Program-made: the position numbers and the translations under genes
Part shown: in pieces, positions 10,643 through 22,560 of the stretch
Layout: every line of letters starts with the position of its first letter
Numbering within the stretch: position 1 is the first letter of the stretch
The notes under the pieces: generated by a model
Seen by the model: the letters and a program-made list of their open reading frames with translations, nothing else
Databases searched by the model: none
Told to the model about the DNA's origin: nothing
DNA from: Larix kaempferi
Taxonomy: Eukaryota; Streptophyta; Pinopsida; Pinales; Pinaceae
Reading direction: 5' to 3'
DNA: 64,000 nucleotides
NCBI GenBank assembly: GCA_027924585.1
Contig: BSBM01000036.1
Span: 5,077,001 to 5,141,000 of the forward strand

Positions 10643-12139
10643 CTCCCTCTTAACTAGGAAGGTATTTCTCGACACAGATCTGCTAGACAAGTCTTCTTCT
10701 CAGGATCATCGTCATCGATGCATCGTCATCATCATCGTCACTGCTGCTGCTATCTCAACCAATATCTGACTCTACTCGTCATAGGAAGTTCTACAGAGCC
10801 ATTCCTTTTTCATACTGGATGTAGGCCCACCATCTACAGGTCTTCATCATCACTGGCCATACTATGGAATTCTCAGGACTCATTACGTGCGTCACAAAAC
10901 CTGGCTGAAGCATCCCAGGCTATTACAAGCACGTAGCTCTACCTATAGGATCTCCCAAGAGCACATTACATGTGACCCATCACAAAACCTAGCTGAAGCA
11001 TCCCAGGTTGTTACGAGCAAACAGCTCTACCTGTCGGATCTCCCAGGAGCACATTACATGTGATCTCACCACAAAACCTGGCTGAAGCATCTAAGGCCTT
11101 TTTCATCCTGTCCAGATCTCCCAGGAGCAAATTACATGTGGTCATGGAAAAACCTGGATGAAGCATCTGAGGCCTTTTTCATCCTATCCAGATCTCCCAG
11201 GAGCAAATTACATGCCATAGGAAAAAACCTCGCAAGAGCATCTGCCAGATATCCCAGGGCACCGAATTACATGCCATAGGAAAAACCTCGAAAGACTATC
11301 TGCAGATCTCCCAGGGCACAAATTATATGTCCTCCCAAGCAAAACCTCGAAAGAGAATTTGCCAGATGTCCCAGGGCACCGAATTACATGCCATAGGAAA
11401 AACCTCGAAAGACCATCTGCAAATCTCCCAGGGCACAAATTACATGCTTACCTGCACAACCTGATCCACGGCCACAAAGTATCATCTGATACTCACCATA
11501 CATCATCCTGATGTACACAAGATCATCCTGATCATCATCACTGCAACATCCTGTTGCATGTCATCTGGAGAAGCTCGTCATCCATGATCATCCTGATCAT
11601 ACAATGCATCCACCTGATGCACACCAAGTATCTACCTAATATATATCATCACACATAGTGTATCCACCTAATAAATAGATACATGATCCACACAATGTAT
11701 CCATCAACATACATGATCTACCTGATCATACCTGATACATATCAATATACATGATCTACCTGATCATACAATGTATCCACCTGATACATATACAGATACA
11801 TGGTCCAAGCATCCAACATGATGCATATACAAAATACATACAAATGATCCAACCGATCATATCCAGCATCCAACATGATGCATACATACATATAAATGAT
11901 CCAACTGATCATATCCAGCATCCAACATGATGCATACATACATATAAATGATCCAATTGATCATATCCAGCATCCAACATGATGCGTACATACATATACA
12001 TACAAATGATCCAACTGATCATACAAAGTAGAAACTAGAACATCATCCCGATGCTCATCAACATCCAGCGCTTACATCCACATCCATGTGAAGGATCCTC
12101 CTTCCAACATGCTTGGAATGGCTTCAGCAAATGTGTCCA
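10643..12139 (-). repeat. C 3' spacer with two tandem-repeat arrays
   Basis: About 1.5 kb between RNase H and the 3' LTR. At 10900-11450 there are about seven degenerate units of 60-90 bp sharing GATCTCCCAGGAGCA, ATTACATG and AAAACCTGGCTGAAGCATC. At 11640-12010 there are units of about 52 bp sharing ATGATCCAACTGATCATA and CCAGCATCCAACATGATGCA. Short apparent reading frames here are repeat artefacts. Positions 10680-10860 are unique and match the same place in F. Confidence 0.85.
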
Positions 12140-15100
12140 TCACTTCTTCCTCGAAGTGTCCTCGATCTGAAGAACACCAAGCCTCTCTCTAAAGTACTCA
12201 AACTTCACCCTGTCAAGTGGCTTCGTCAGCACATCTGCAATCTGCTCATCCGTCGCAACATATAGGAGCTTCACATCTCCTCTCTGCACCATATCCCTGA
12301 TATAGTGATATTTGATCTCTATGTGTTTCGACCTGTCATGAAACACTGGATTCTCGGACATCTTCACACAACTCTGGTTATCACAGAAGATACCAGTAGC
12401 ATCCAACGAGAGATCAAATAACTCAGACAGTAGCTTCCATAGCCATACTGCCTCATAACTAGCTGAACAGGCTGCAACATACTCTGCCTCAGCTATACTC
12501 AGTTCTACACAGGACTGCTTCCTGCTAAACCAAGAGATCACACCTGATCCCATACTGAAGCAACACCTAGATGTGCTCTTCCTATCTGCAGCACTGTCAG
12601 CCCAATCTGAATCAACATAACCCTGTAGGTTAAACTTTTGATTCGCTTCATACTTGAGCCCATAATCCATTGTACCCTTCAGGTACCTCAGAACATGCTT
12701 TACAGCAATCAGGTGAACACTCCTCGGATCCGTCAGGAACTGGCTCAATGTGTTCACAGCAAATCAAATGTCTGGTCTCGTGCTCGTCAGGTACATCAAG
12801 GACCCAATCATCTGACGATACATAGAGACATCAACTGGCTCAGATGAAGCATCACATAGAAGCTTCAAATTCGATGCCATAGGTGTGGCCATGGCCTTGC
12901 AATCCATCATCCCAAATCTCTTCAGGATATCTATTGTGTACTTCCCTTGACCAAGGAAGATCCCACCTGCACTCTGCCACACCTCCATACCTAGGAAATA
13001 GTGCATCATTCCCAAATCTTTCATATCGAATTCAGCAACAAGCTTCCTCTTAGTATCTGCAATCAGTATGTCATCTCCTGTTACAAATAAGTCATCCACA
13101 TACAGGAGTAGAATCACAGGATTCCCTTCCTCAACCTTGTAGTAAAGGTTGGAATCCGCTTTACTCTTGGTAAAGCCCAAACTAGATAGGAAACTGTCCA
13201 TCTTACGATACCAAGTTCTGGGAGCTTGTTTCAAGCCATACAAGGCTTTCTTCAATCTGCACACATATGAATCCCTGTCATGTATTTCAAAACCAAGTGG
13301 TTGTTCCACATATAATTCCTCTTCAACTACACCATTCAAGAAAGCAGTCTTGACATCCATTTGGTGTATTTTCCATTTCATTGCTGCAGCCAGGGAAAGT
13401 ACTGTTCTGATGGAAGTATACCTGGCTACAGGTGCAAACGTTTCTTCATAATCTATTCTCTCTTTCTGAGAGAAGCCACGAGCTACGAATCTTGTCTTGT
13501 ATTTCTCTACACTACCATCTGCAGCATGCTTGATTTTGAAGATCCATTTAGAAGTCACAACAGACTTCTCTTTAGGTCTTGGGACAACATCCCAAACATC
13601 ATTCTTCATTATTGATTGGTATTCCTCAACCATGGAATCCTTCCATTCTTTCTTTTCTGCTGCTTCTTCATAACTGAAAGGTTCTTTGTTCATAATGTCA
13701 CAGAGTAAAGCAACATAGCTGGTATGTGATCTGGTTCTCTTCTTTGCTCTGTGTTCTTCTTCTGGAATGCCAAATCTTTCTACATCTTGAATGAGCTCTC
13801 TAGACGATGCAGGTTTCCTCTTGTGAGAGTTATCCTCACGGGGTGGATCTACAGGTTCTTGTGGCTCTTCAAACTCACGAACAACTTCTGGAATTGCTTC
13901 AGTCATGGTAGTGTCTTGAAATCTTGTTTCCTTAGGTTCTTCATAAAATTTTGTAGGTGCCTTCCTTGATTTGATGAATGCTGAGTTTTCATCAAATGTT
14001 ACATCCCTGCTGACATCAATCTTCTTGAACCCTGGAAAGTATATTCTGTAAGCCTTCGAGCTTTCACTGTAACCCACAAAGATACCCTTCTTTCCTGAAG
14101 GATCTAGTTTAGTCCTCTTTTCCTTTGGGACATGAGTGTATACTGGACAACCAAATATTCTGAGATGACTGACTTCAGGTTTCTTACCAGAAAAGACTTC
14201 TTCTGGTGTCTTGTTGTCCAATATCTTGTGGGGTGTTCTGTTCTGCACATATACAACTGTTCTAGCTGCTTCCGCCCACAGATGCATAGGTAGATCCTGG
14301 TCATGCAGCATTGCCCTTGCTACTTCCATGATAGTTCTATTCTTCCTTTCTGCAACTCCATCCTGTTGAGGATTATACAGAGTATTCGACTCCCTCTTAA
14401 TCCATGAATCACTACAAAGCTTCTTGAAGTCACTTGAGGTGAATTCTCCACCATTGTCGGATCTGAATGTTTTGATCTTCTTGTCAGTTTGATTCTCCAT
14501 CAAGGTTTTGAATTCCTTGAATTTATCAAATACCTCATCTTTGCTCTTCAAGAAGTATACCCAAGTCTTCCTGGAGAAGTCATCAATAAATGAGACATAG
14601 TAAAACATACCCACTCAGGGAACTGGATGACATAGGACCACATACATCTGATTGGATGATTTCCAGGATGTCTTTTGCCTTGCTTTCACTGCTTGGGAAA
14701 GCCTTCTTTATGTTCTTACCTTTTGCACATCCTTTGCAAACACCTTCATGTTTGGTCTTGATTTCAGGAAGACCCTCTACAGCCTTGCTTGCAATTGGAA
14801 GTGCTCTATAGTGCATATGAGCAAGTCTTCTATGCCAAAGTTCACTTGGCTCCATGGATTCATGCACCATGGCATGTTCAGGTTGTCCCTTCAATTTATA
14901 CAAGCCTCCCTCTTGCTCTCCAATCACTACTGCATCATCTATGGTCTTTCCCTTTGGCCACATTAGGACTTGGCCATCCACAAATGCAACCCTCATACCT
15001 TTTGCATCCAATGCAGAGATTGAAAGTAAGTTATTCTTGAGCCCAGGTACATAAAGAACTTCTTTCATCTTCAAAGATTTTCTAGAATCTAGGCTGTAGG

Positions 15101-15596
15101 AGGCTTCACCACTTCCTTTGATTGGGTATTGATAATCATCCCCAAGTTTCACTTTATGGGGTGATTCATGTTCAGATAGATTCACAAAAGAATCCTTAAA
15201 CCCAGTCATGTGTTTGGAAGCCCCACTATCAATCAACCAATCATTACAACCATGGGAGATGGTACCTATGAGAGCAGAGATTAGAACATACTCTTCTTCA
15301 CTTGATGAGTCATCATCACTTTCTACCCTAGCCTTCTTCTTGGGTGGTTCATCATCCTCGGCAGCATGAGCATGAAACCTTCTTTTGATGCCCTTCTTCT
15401 TGTTGTTGGAGTTGTTGTTGTCCTTCTTGTTCTTGGGACAATTTATGCCAATATGTCCTTTCTCATTACAAGTGAAGCATATTCTTCTTTCTTTGAAGTG
15501 ATGTGAAGATTTCTTGGGGTGAGATGGATCTCTCTTGGACTTCCCTTTCTTGGTGTGAGCTGTGAGAGCTTGATCTTCATTACCCATCTTTTCTTC
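12140..15596 (-). pseudogene. C protease-integrase-RT-RNase H polyprotein, two lesions
   Basis: In order: zinc knuckle CFTCNEKGHIGINC, retropepsin LIDSGASKHMTG, GAG-pre-integrase ELWHRRLAHMHY...CKGCAKGK, integrase (QSDVCGP, RSDNGGE, DGVAERKNR: catalytic D, D, E all present), RT with FLNGVVEEELYVEQP and LLYVDDLFVTG, and RNase H (DSDWADS, AEAEYVAA, CDNQSCVK, ADVLTKPL). One extra T in a T-run near 14604 shifts frame inside integrase, and a TGA at 12764-12766 interrupts TRPDI-FAVN. Otherwise the catalytic residues are intact. Confidence 0.92.
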
Positions 15597-16166
15597 TCAT
15601 GCCACAAGCCTTGCTTCTTCTTGTGAGCATTCTTCCCGTAGTCTACTGAAGGAGATCAACTTCTTCCTTGCACAAATTCCTTGGATAAAGGAATCCCATG
15701 ACCTGGGTAGGCCATTTAGAGTGGTCATCACCACTTCACCATTCTCCACCATTTCATCCACTGCTTCTAGTTGTTCCTTGATCTGGGAGACCCTTGAAAA
15801 ATAAGATTGAATGGTTTCTCCATTCTGAAATTTTACTCCTTTCAATTGGTTCCGCAGGGTCATCTTCCGATTTATGTTCTTCCCTTCAAACAGCTTGGTC
15901 AAAGAGTCAAACATCTCCTTGGGTTTCTTAAGAGAAGACACATGGGGTATGAGATGGTCTTTGATAGAATTAGCAATGATTCTCTTTGCCTTGACCAAGT
16001 TCTTCTTATGCAATACCTTGGCCTCTTCATCCTCTGGGATAAGGATGTCTTCTTTCACATATGAGTCCAACTCATTCTCTTCCAGGATTAACCCAATTCT
16101 ATACTTCCAGGCTCGGAAGTTATCAGCCCCTTCAAGCTTATCCTCAAGCTTGGTGTGGAGAGACAT
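15597..16166 (-). CDS. C Gag, ended by an in-frame TGA
   Basis: UBN2-type copia Gag of about 189 residues from ATG 16166 (MSLHTKLEDKLEGADNFRAW), chosen over an upstream ATG at 16214 because F aligns from MS-HT. It includes LFEGKNINRKMTLRNQLKGV and the WDSFIQGI segment. TGA at 15597-15599 separates it, in the same frame, from the zinc knuckle and pol. F has the TGA at the identical codon. Confidence 0.85.
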   Translation of the reverse strand: MSLHTKLEDKLEGADNFRAWKYRIGLILEENELDSYVKEDILIPEDEEAKVLHKKNLVKAKRIIANSIKDHLIPHVSSLKKPKEMFDSLTKLFEGKNINRKMTLRNQLKGVKFQNGETIQSYFSRVSQIKEQLEAVDEMVENGEVVMTTLNGLPRSWDSFIQGICARKKLISFSRLREECSQEEARLVA

Positions 16167-16740
16167 CTTAAAGAGTACTTCAAATGGAAATAGAAAAGAT
16201 TTAGATCTTACCACTTGAAGTGTTGAAAACTGGATCTAGTCCCGGATTAGGGTTTGTCAGAGAAACCCTAAAAATTCAAAATGTGAATTTCAAATTTCTA
16301 AAAGGATAGAAAGACGCGCCTTGATGAGCTGATCAACCTGGTACATTCAGAATTTGAGATCAGCAAAGTCTTTCCCTTCAGAATTGCCTTTTTGTCCTCC
16401 CGGGTTCACTAAGGAGAGCCCTGAATTAGGGTTTGAGTTTCCCGGAGATCTACCCAGCCAAAAATCTCGATCCAAAGCTCTAAACTTCGATTTTTGCAAG
16501 GAGCTTCCAGCTGTGTCTTCAGATTCTAGAAATTTCTATTTTTGTGGAAACCCTAATTTTTAGGGCCAAATTTGAAAATGCTCGGAATTGAATTCTGATT
16601 GGACAGATAGATGCGCCTTGATGAGTAGAGTCAATCTACTATACTGATTTTCAAAAAGATGTGGAGAGAAACCCAATAAACAAGGAACTCAACCTTTCGT
16701 CACTGCAAAATGTCTTCTTCTCAGGTTAGCTCTGATACCA
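16167..16740 (-). other. C leader and primer-binding site
   Basis: PBS 16729-16740 (minus TGGTATCAGAGC) abuts the 5' LTR. The roughly 560-bp leader has no supported gene. It contains repeated GATGCGCCTTGATGAG-like and GAAACCC(T/A) segments, and the same leader occurs at 3703-3865 and 28140-28883. Confidence 0.85.
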
Positions 16741-17339
16741 TGTTAAATTTTTAGAATTAATTCACAATATTCTAGGATCTTTGCTGAGAGAATAACATAT
16801 ACAGTATATCAATGAATGACAATCACAATATGACAAGCATCACAAGAATCAAAAGCATAAGAGACAAGAGACACAGAGTTTCCGTGGGGAAAACCCTAAG
16901 GTGAAAAACCCCACAACTTCCTCAGAGATAGAGAGAGCAATGGCTCAACCAAAGTACAACCAAATAGCACTGAGATAGTCTCCTAGTAGCAGATGATCCT
17001 CCTCCTCACTAGAGCGCCACTTTCAGAGTGAGAGTGAGTTACTTTTTCAAATGAGTAAAATAGAGATCTCCGATCTCTATTTATACTAACCTTTTTGCCC
17101 AGTGACCTTATGGGGCCGACTTGTCTATCTAGATACATCCACATTATATTATATATAATTCAGGGCCGACCCCACATGGTGGTCTAATAACCCATCGGCA
17201 AGTACACACACTTGCGATACTTGTCAATCCACATGACGACACTTCCTTATAGAGGAATAACACATCTCTTATAAGGGTACAATAAATATATATAAAATAC
17301 ACAGATGAAATACATTCCGAAGTTACATATACATCAACA
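16741..17339 (-). repeat. C 5' LTR (599 bp)
   Basis: Near-identical to 10042-10642. Minus-strand TATAAATA at 17078-17085. TSD CTTCT follows. Confidence 0.92.
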
Positions 17340-17344
17340 CTTCT

Positions 17345-17455
17345 TTTGGAAGGGACTGAAAATGACAATTCAACAGATGGTGTTTTACTGTGATACTTGC
17401 TAGGTCAACAAGGGTGAAACGACACTCCTTTCAGGACTGCTCGAACACTTTCCCA
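17345..17455 (+). pseudogene. B integrase zinc-binding segment
   Basis: Directly after C: FWKGLKMTIQQMVFYCDTC (CxxC of the HHCC finger, missing Gln replaced by a stop) then NKGETTLLSGLLEHFP. It continues the B plus-strand pol interrupted by C and is itself interrupted by D at 17456. Confidence 0.75.
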
Positions 17456-18116
17456 TGTGAAAATCCTCACAGCAGATCTAAGAGATGATGTATACCTCAC
17501 AAGAGTAATTATGATTAAGCAGGAAAATAGAAAAAAGAGTGGTCAATGCAGTATAATGAGCAACAGAATAATGATACAGTAGAACTCGGATAGAAGAAAA
17601 AATACTTCACACACACGAATTAATTAATCACAATATGGACAAATAAATAGTACAATGCATGAGGAATTTGAATGCCTAAGGTGGCAATTCGAATTAGCCT
17701 TCATGGAGTGATCAAAGGATCACTGGAGTGTCATCGAAGCACAACTAGTATCATTGGAGCACAACTGGAAGTCTTCATCATCATCAGTGGAGTCATCAAT
17801 GCTCAAGTAATTGTCAACCATCGGTCAAACTGAGTCTAGTAGGTGTAACTGAGTGTAACTGAGTATAAACTAAAGACAACTAGACTGGTAGGTGAAGAAG
17901 GGCGAGTTGCTTCCTAAAATCAAGGAAGAAGGGTGCATTAAGAAACTAGAGGGCTAAAACTGATCAGTGAGAAGCTCTCAGGGGATGGCTAACTGAGGGA
18001 TAGGTGCTGGACTGATGACTGGAATGCATGCAAACCCTAAAAGTGCATGCATGACTGAAAATGTAAATGATCAAAATACTGGTGGGACTAGGATGGATTA
18101 TGGGAATATCCTAACA
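17456..18116 (-). repeat. D 3' LTR (661 bp)
   Basis: In element sense starts TGTTAGGATATTCCC and ends ATTTTCACA. It shares GGGTTTGCATGCA, CAGTTACACTCAGTTA and the AGATCTGCTGTGA terminus with E's LTR. Confidence 0.88.
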
Positions 18117-18303
18117 CCCCCCCTTAATCCATCCTGGGCCCTGGTAACTAAGACCAAAGGTCACCCAATACAATGAATAATAACAATCAATAAACCAAGG
18201 AAGTGGGAAAATTTCATGGGAAACATACCCCCTCCTCAAAAAACAGACTGTAAGGCACACACAAAAAATAAATGCTCCAAACTCAAGCAGGTGTGATGCT
18301 TAG

Positions 18304-19377
18304 TCATATGCCTGGAGGTATATTCTTCTTGGGAAGAAGTAGATCATTCTCAAAAAACATGTGCTTGTACTTTCTCTTCAGATCGAATGTGATGAGAACA
18401 AATCCAAAAGTATGAGGATTATCCCTGAACTTGTGATTCGAATCAGCTGAGGTAGGATCAAAATCATGAATATGCAGATAGTCTTTTGTCTTCTCCTTCA
18501 AACCGTCATGGGTGAGATTATGCAAAAAAGAACCATCAAATAATAATTGCTTGATATCCAAATCAGATTTAAGACTTGAAGAATAGTTTCTTGATATCTC
18601 CTTTGAACCAATAGGGGTGAGATCAAAACTATCATATGCATGAGAAATTATCCCAAGCGAATGGCAATGGTTTCTTGAGATCTCCTTTGAACCATAAGAG
18701 GTGAGATCAAAACCAATGGATGCATGAGAAATTATCTCAAGCAGGTGGCAATGGCCATATTCTTCAATAACCTTCTCAAAGCATGTGCTAATGATCATAT
18801 AGTAGTAAATAAGAGATGATTGCTTGAGAGGAGCGAATGCATTACCTCCAATAGCTGATTTTACCTCTAAAATAATCATGTGATCATGATTCAAACCAAC
18901 AGACTCTGGTGCAAGAGAGGATTTAGTACCTTCTGCAATATCTAGAGTGTGAGCTAGCACAAAAAGAGAAGAAAGTTGGAGCATGAGTGTAGAATCTGCA
19001 AGTTCTTTGTGAACAACTTCAATATGAGATTATACTGGTGCATGATCTGAGAGACCATCAAGGGGAGCGAATGCATCACTTTGCTTGCTTTCGAATGGGT
19101 TTGGACCAATCTCTTCATTCTTTCTGCCAAAATTTTCATCCAGGTGAGCCCATAGCTCTTTTGGAGTTTCAATATCAATGAATTGGTGTGCCATGTAAAA
19201 AGGCATAGCAAGCAACATGGCTCCACAAGCTCTGTTACCATTATTTAACCAATCAATCTCTTCTTTAGAGGATTCGAACTCTCTTTCAAAACAATAATCA
19301 AAGAGACCATTTCTCTTCAAATGTGCTATTATATTCAGTTTCCATTCATCATAGTTGAGTGGAGAGAGAATATCATA
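18304..19377 (-). pseudogene. D ORF: Gag head plus repeat domain of unknown function
   Basis: One minus frame open from about 19377 to 18304 with a single TGA near 19030. The N-part (SPLNYDEWKLNIIAHLKRNG ... YMAHQFIDIETPKELWAHLDENFG) is copia Gag-like and aligns with E's Gag N-terminus. The C-part is unrecognised, Ser/His-rich and carries at least two copies of a 28-residue repeat (HxLxIISHA, FDLT, GSKEISRN). No zinc knuckle or enzyme motif. No good in-frame ATG precedes the SPLNYDEW block; the first downstream ATG is 19320. Confidence 0.65.
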
Positions 19378-19580
19378 GTTGAATGGAGAAATAGGATGGA
19401 TTTATTCTGAATACATTGAAGCTGTAGAAGACCAGCAAAAACAATAGAGAATTCTGCAACTGCTACTGCTGCAAAAGATGCAGAAACTACTGCAACTGCT
19501 GCACTCAAAATCTTGGTAATAAAATGCAAAAAACTCTCAAGAATGGAGATAAACAATACTCTCAACATGCTCTGATACCA

Positions 19581-20239
19581 TGTGAAAATCCTCATAGCAA
19601 ATCTAAGAGATGATGTATACCTCACAAGAGTAATTATGATTAAGCAGGAAAATAGAAAAAAGAGTGGTCAATGCAGTATAATGAGCAACAAAATAATGAT
19701 ACAGTAGAACTCGGATAGAAGCAAACATACTTCACACACACTAATTAATTAATCACAATATGGACAAATAAATAGTATAATGCATGAGCGATTCGAATTA
19801 GCCTTCATGGAGTGATCAAAGGATCACTGGAGTGTCATCAGAGCACAACTAGTATCATCGGAGCACAACTGGAAGTCTTCATGATCATCAGTGGAGTCAT
19901 CAATGCTCAAGTAACTGTCAACCATCAATCAAACTGAGTCTGGTAGGTGTAACTGAGTGTAACTGAGTATAAACTGAAGACAACTGGACTGGTAGGTGAA
20001 GAAGGGCGATTTACTTCCTAAAATCAAGGAAGAAGGGCGCATTAAGCAACTCGAGGGATAAAACGGATCAGTGAGAATCTCTCTGGGTCTAGCTAACTGA
20101 GGGCTAGGTGTTGCACTGATGACTGGAATGCATGCAAACCCTAATGATCCATGCAAACCCTAAAAGTGCATGCATGACTGAAAATGTAAATGATCAAAAT
20201 ACTGGTGGGACTAGGATGGAGTATAGGAATATCCTAACA
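19581..20239 (-). repeat. D 5' LTR (659 bp)
   Basis: Matches 17456-18116 with a deletion of about 20 bp near 19785 and scattered substitutions. PBS TGGTATCAGAGC (minus) is immediately inside at 19569-19580. Confidence 0.88.
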
Positions 20240-20691
20240 GCCCATCCCTACACAGATTTGGAAAACTATTTCTATGGATTTCCTAGAAGAGCTCCAATGG
20301 TACAATACCACATCTAAAAATACACCATATGAAGCAGTCTATGGACAAGAACCACCAATTCTTCTTCCATACACCCTCAGCAGCTCCCCAGTTCAGGAAA
20401 TTGACTCGGTTCTTCGAAACCGCAATCAGATTCTTCTCATTTTGCAGGATAGTCTTCACATGGAAGAATTTGACTGCAAGCCAATCAGCACCGTTCTAAG
20501 CGCACTTTTCACGCAACTGATATGGTTCTTCTTCGTCTACAACCTTCCAAGCAATCCTCCCTGAAACTCAAAAGGCATCAGTGGCCCGGAATGTAACCCA
20601 AGGATGCTACAGGGGAACCACTCCTTCAGATTCTACATCAATTTCCACATCTAAAGCTTTGAGGACAAAGCTTTTTCTAAGGGAGAGGGGA
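20240..20691 (+). pseudogene. B integrase remnant, 3' UTR and polypurine tract
   Basis: Starts PIPTQIWKTISMDFLEEL (first catalytic Asp of the DDE core in MDF), which continues the sequence cut by D. It then jumps to NTPYEAVYGQEPPILLPY, so most of the catalytic core (second Asp and Glu) is deleted. The remaining C-terminal part is out of frame. A purine tract AAGGGAGAGGGGA at 20679-20691 abuts the LTR. Confidence 0.78.
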
Positions 20692-21073
20692 TGTTAGGAA
20701 CCCATGTCAACCCTTCTCTCTACTTTGTTAGTATATTGTTGTTGGACGCATATGCTTTGTAAGTCGTCCCGTAGTATTTGTTGATCCATAGTTTGTATTA
20801 GCCCATGGTATTGACCCATAGTATTGGATGCATATGCTTTGCAAGTCGTCCCATAGGATTATATGTCCCGTGGTATTGACCCATAGTATTGGGCATAGAC
20901 TTAGTATATAAGTGTGTGTTGAGGCCAATGAAGGTACCATGAAGTTATTTGTATTGAGCTTGCTCAAAGGAGGTTTCCCCCTTGAAGTGGCCTGTAATAA
21001 ATAAAGCAATTCTGAGTTCTGCTATTTCTGCTATCTCGTGTATTCTCATTAATTAATTGTTGCAGGTTCTTCA
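20692..21073 (+). repeat. B 3' LTR (382 bp)
   Basis: Matches 6568-6948 with about 20 differences. TATATAA at 20905-20911. Confidence 0.92.
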
Positions 21074-22560
21074 CAAAAATATGGAAGCCCTCACAAATCA
21101 TTTCCCCTGTAGGGTGATGAAATCCAAAATTAGACAAAACGAAATGTAATACCAATAAGGTTGTGGGATATCCCCCTACTGAAAGGGATCCCAGGTAAAA
21201 GAGTCCTAAGAAGAAAGGATTCTAGGATACCTCGATCAGGACACATAGGGAAAGGTTTCATGTGGCTTCAGTCTAAATACTACAAGATAAATTCCTTCAA
21301 TACTGAGTGGAGAGAAAAATTCCACCTAGCCTTCCAATTCAAGTCGTACCACTTGCCCTCGTCAGACAAGAGGCCCCCCCATAAATCGGTCTCAACTTTG
21401 CTCACAAATACGAGAGGATTTTGGCTCCCTAATTGGACAACTTATATGTCTCAGATGTAAATGAAAAGGGAGAATTATTTGGATTCCTATCCCCAATGTC
21501 CTAACCTAACTACCAAATTCTTTTTGTTCCTCAAGTGAGGTTATTGTTGGTTGAGATAAGCTTAATTTTAAGTCTCTACTTGGGGTCATGAACCAAGCGT
21601 TAATTTTAAGGTGTGAATTGTGTGAACATGTGGTGTGTACCCAGATATATAACTAATAAAAGGAATGCTTAAATGGAAACAATAAACAATGGTAAGAAAA
21701 AACTTGTATTTCATTCATCATTTCAAATATGGCTAATAATTTTACTTCATAGTTAAAAACAAGCAATGATTTTTCACCATACAATTTACTGAAACATAAA
21801 ATAATGTAGTCCTAATAGATCCAGATGGAACCAAGAGGTGTAGCAAATACGGGAAAAAATATTTTTTTCTTCACTACAGGGATCAACAAAGGCAAATCAA
21901 AATATGGCTACAACAAGCAAGTGGGAGTAAGAAGAACAAAAAGGGCACTGCAAATAGATGAATCTGGAAAAATCAAAGCGAGTTGTAAAGGGAAACGAGA
22001 CTTAGACTGATTTTTGTAACGTTTTAAGTAGAATATTCAAAAATAGACTACATATATGAATTTCTCTCTAAAAAATAACTGATTTTTAAAAAAATCACTC
22101 AATTTCGAGTCCTTGGGGCCAAGATAGTTTAAAAATATGTAATTTTAAGCAATTTTCAGTGCAGATGAATTTTTTTGCAGATGGGATATATTCGCATTAG
22201 GTGATGAGATTTCCACTAGATCAGTTCCATTGGATAGAAAAACTTTTAGGGTTTGATTTGACATATTATATTTCATACTTCTTGTCAATTGCATGGATGC
22301 TACAACAATTACAAAATTCGCCCTCAAAATCCTATGGAAGCCAGGATCTAAGGATGGATTAGAGAATTATTATGGTTTCTTAGTCTAAATCTGATGGATG
22401 GTGACGAATATGGTACAAATCTAACTCAAAACTGATAGATATGACATGGACCACTGCTGAGATCCACAGATTAGTTGAAAACAAAGCAAATCAAACAAAA
22501 TAAACCCAAATAGAATATGGCAAGGATGGCCAAATAATAGCAGATATCGATAGAGATCGA
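21074..22560 (-). other. Unassigned, probable J leader
   Basis: About 1.5 kb with no supported gene. The only open frames are short and unrecognised (for example 61 codons at 21825-22010). It lies between the B 3' LTR and the J primer-binding site, so by position it should be J's leader. Confidence 0.4.

Larger units (their letters stand above)
10042..17339 (-). mobile_element. C: near-complete Ty1/copia retrotransposon in B
   Basis: LTRs 10042-10642 and 16741-17339, exact TSD CTTCT (10037-10041, 17340-17344), PBS and purine tract. The interior encodes Gag, protease, integrase, RT and RNase H on the minus strand with three reading interruptions only. LTRs differ by roughly 2-3% by eye, so this is a fairly recent insertion. 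It is the reference copy for C' and a cousin of F. Its 1.5-kb 3' spacer is filled with tandem repeats. Confidence 0.95.
17456..20239 (-). mobile_element. D: non-autonomous LTR retrotransposon with gag-like ORF
   Basis: LTRs 17456-18116 (661 bp) and 19581-20239 (659 bp), PBS 19569-19580, purine tract GGGGGGG at 18117-18123 (minus). TSD is TCCCA left and GCCCA right, one mismatch. The 1.46-kb interior has a Gag-type N-terminus but no zinc knuckle, protease, integrase or RT. LTR layout and a 39-nt 3' UTR block (18136-18174) match E, so an E-like element is the likely source of its enzymes. Confidence 0.88.
6568..21073 (+). mobile_element. B: Ty3/gypsy retrotransposon (chromovirus-like), split by C and D
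   Basis: LTRs at 6568-6948 and 20692-21073 with a PBS and a polypurine tract in the right places. Interior in order: leader, gag, protease, RNase H (RT deleted), copia C, integrase zinc finger, element D, integrase fragments, 3' UTR. The zinc-knuckle type (C-x2-C-x7-H-x-C) and integrase motifs fit plant chromoviruses. Reading continues cleanly across both C and D. I could not find a convincing 5-bp TSD at its outer ends. Confidence 0.88.

Noticed and set aside
11208-11438. Repetitive small protein (CPGRFADGLSRFFLWHVI repeated)
   Set aside because: It is the translation of a tandem repeat in C's 3' spacer, with no initiation context or homology.
6563-21078. Target duplication for B
   Set aside because: Flanks AAAGT and CAAAA do not match at any sensible offset.
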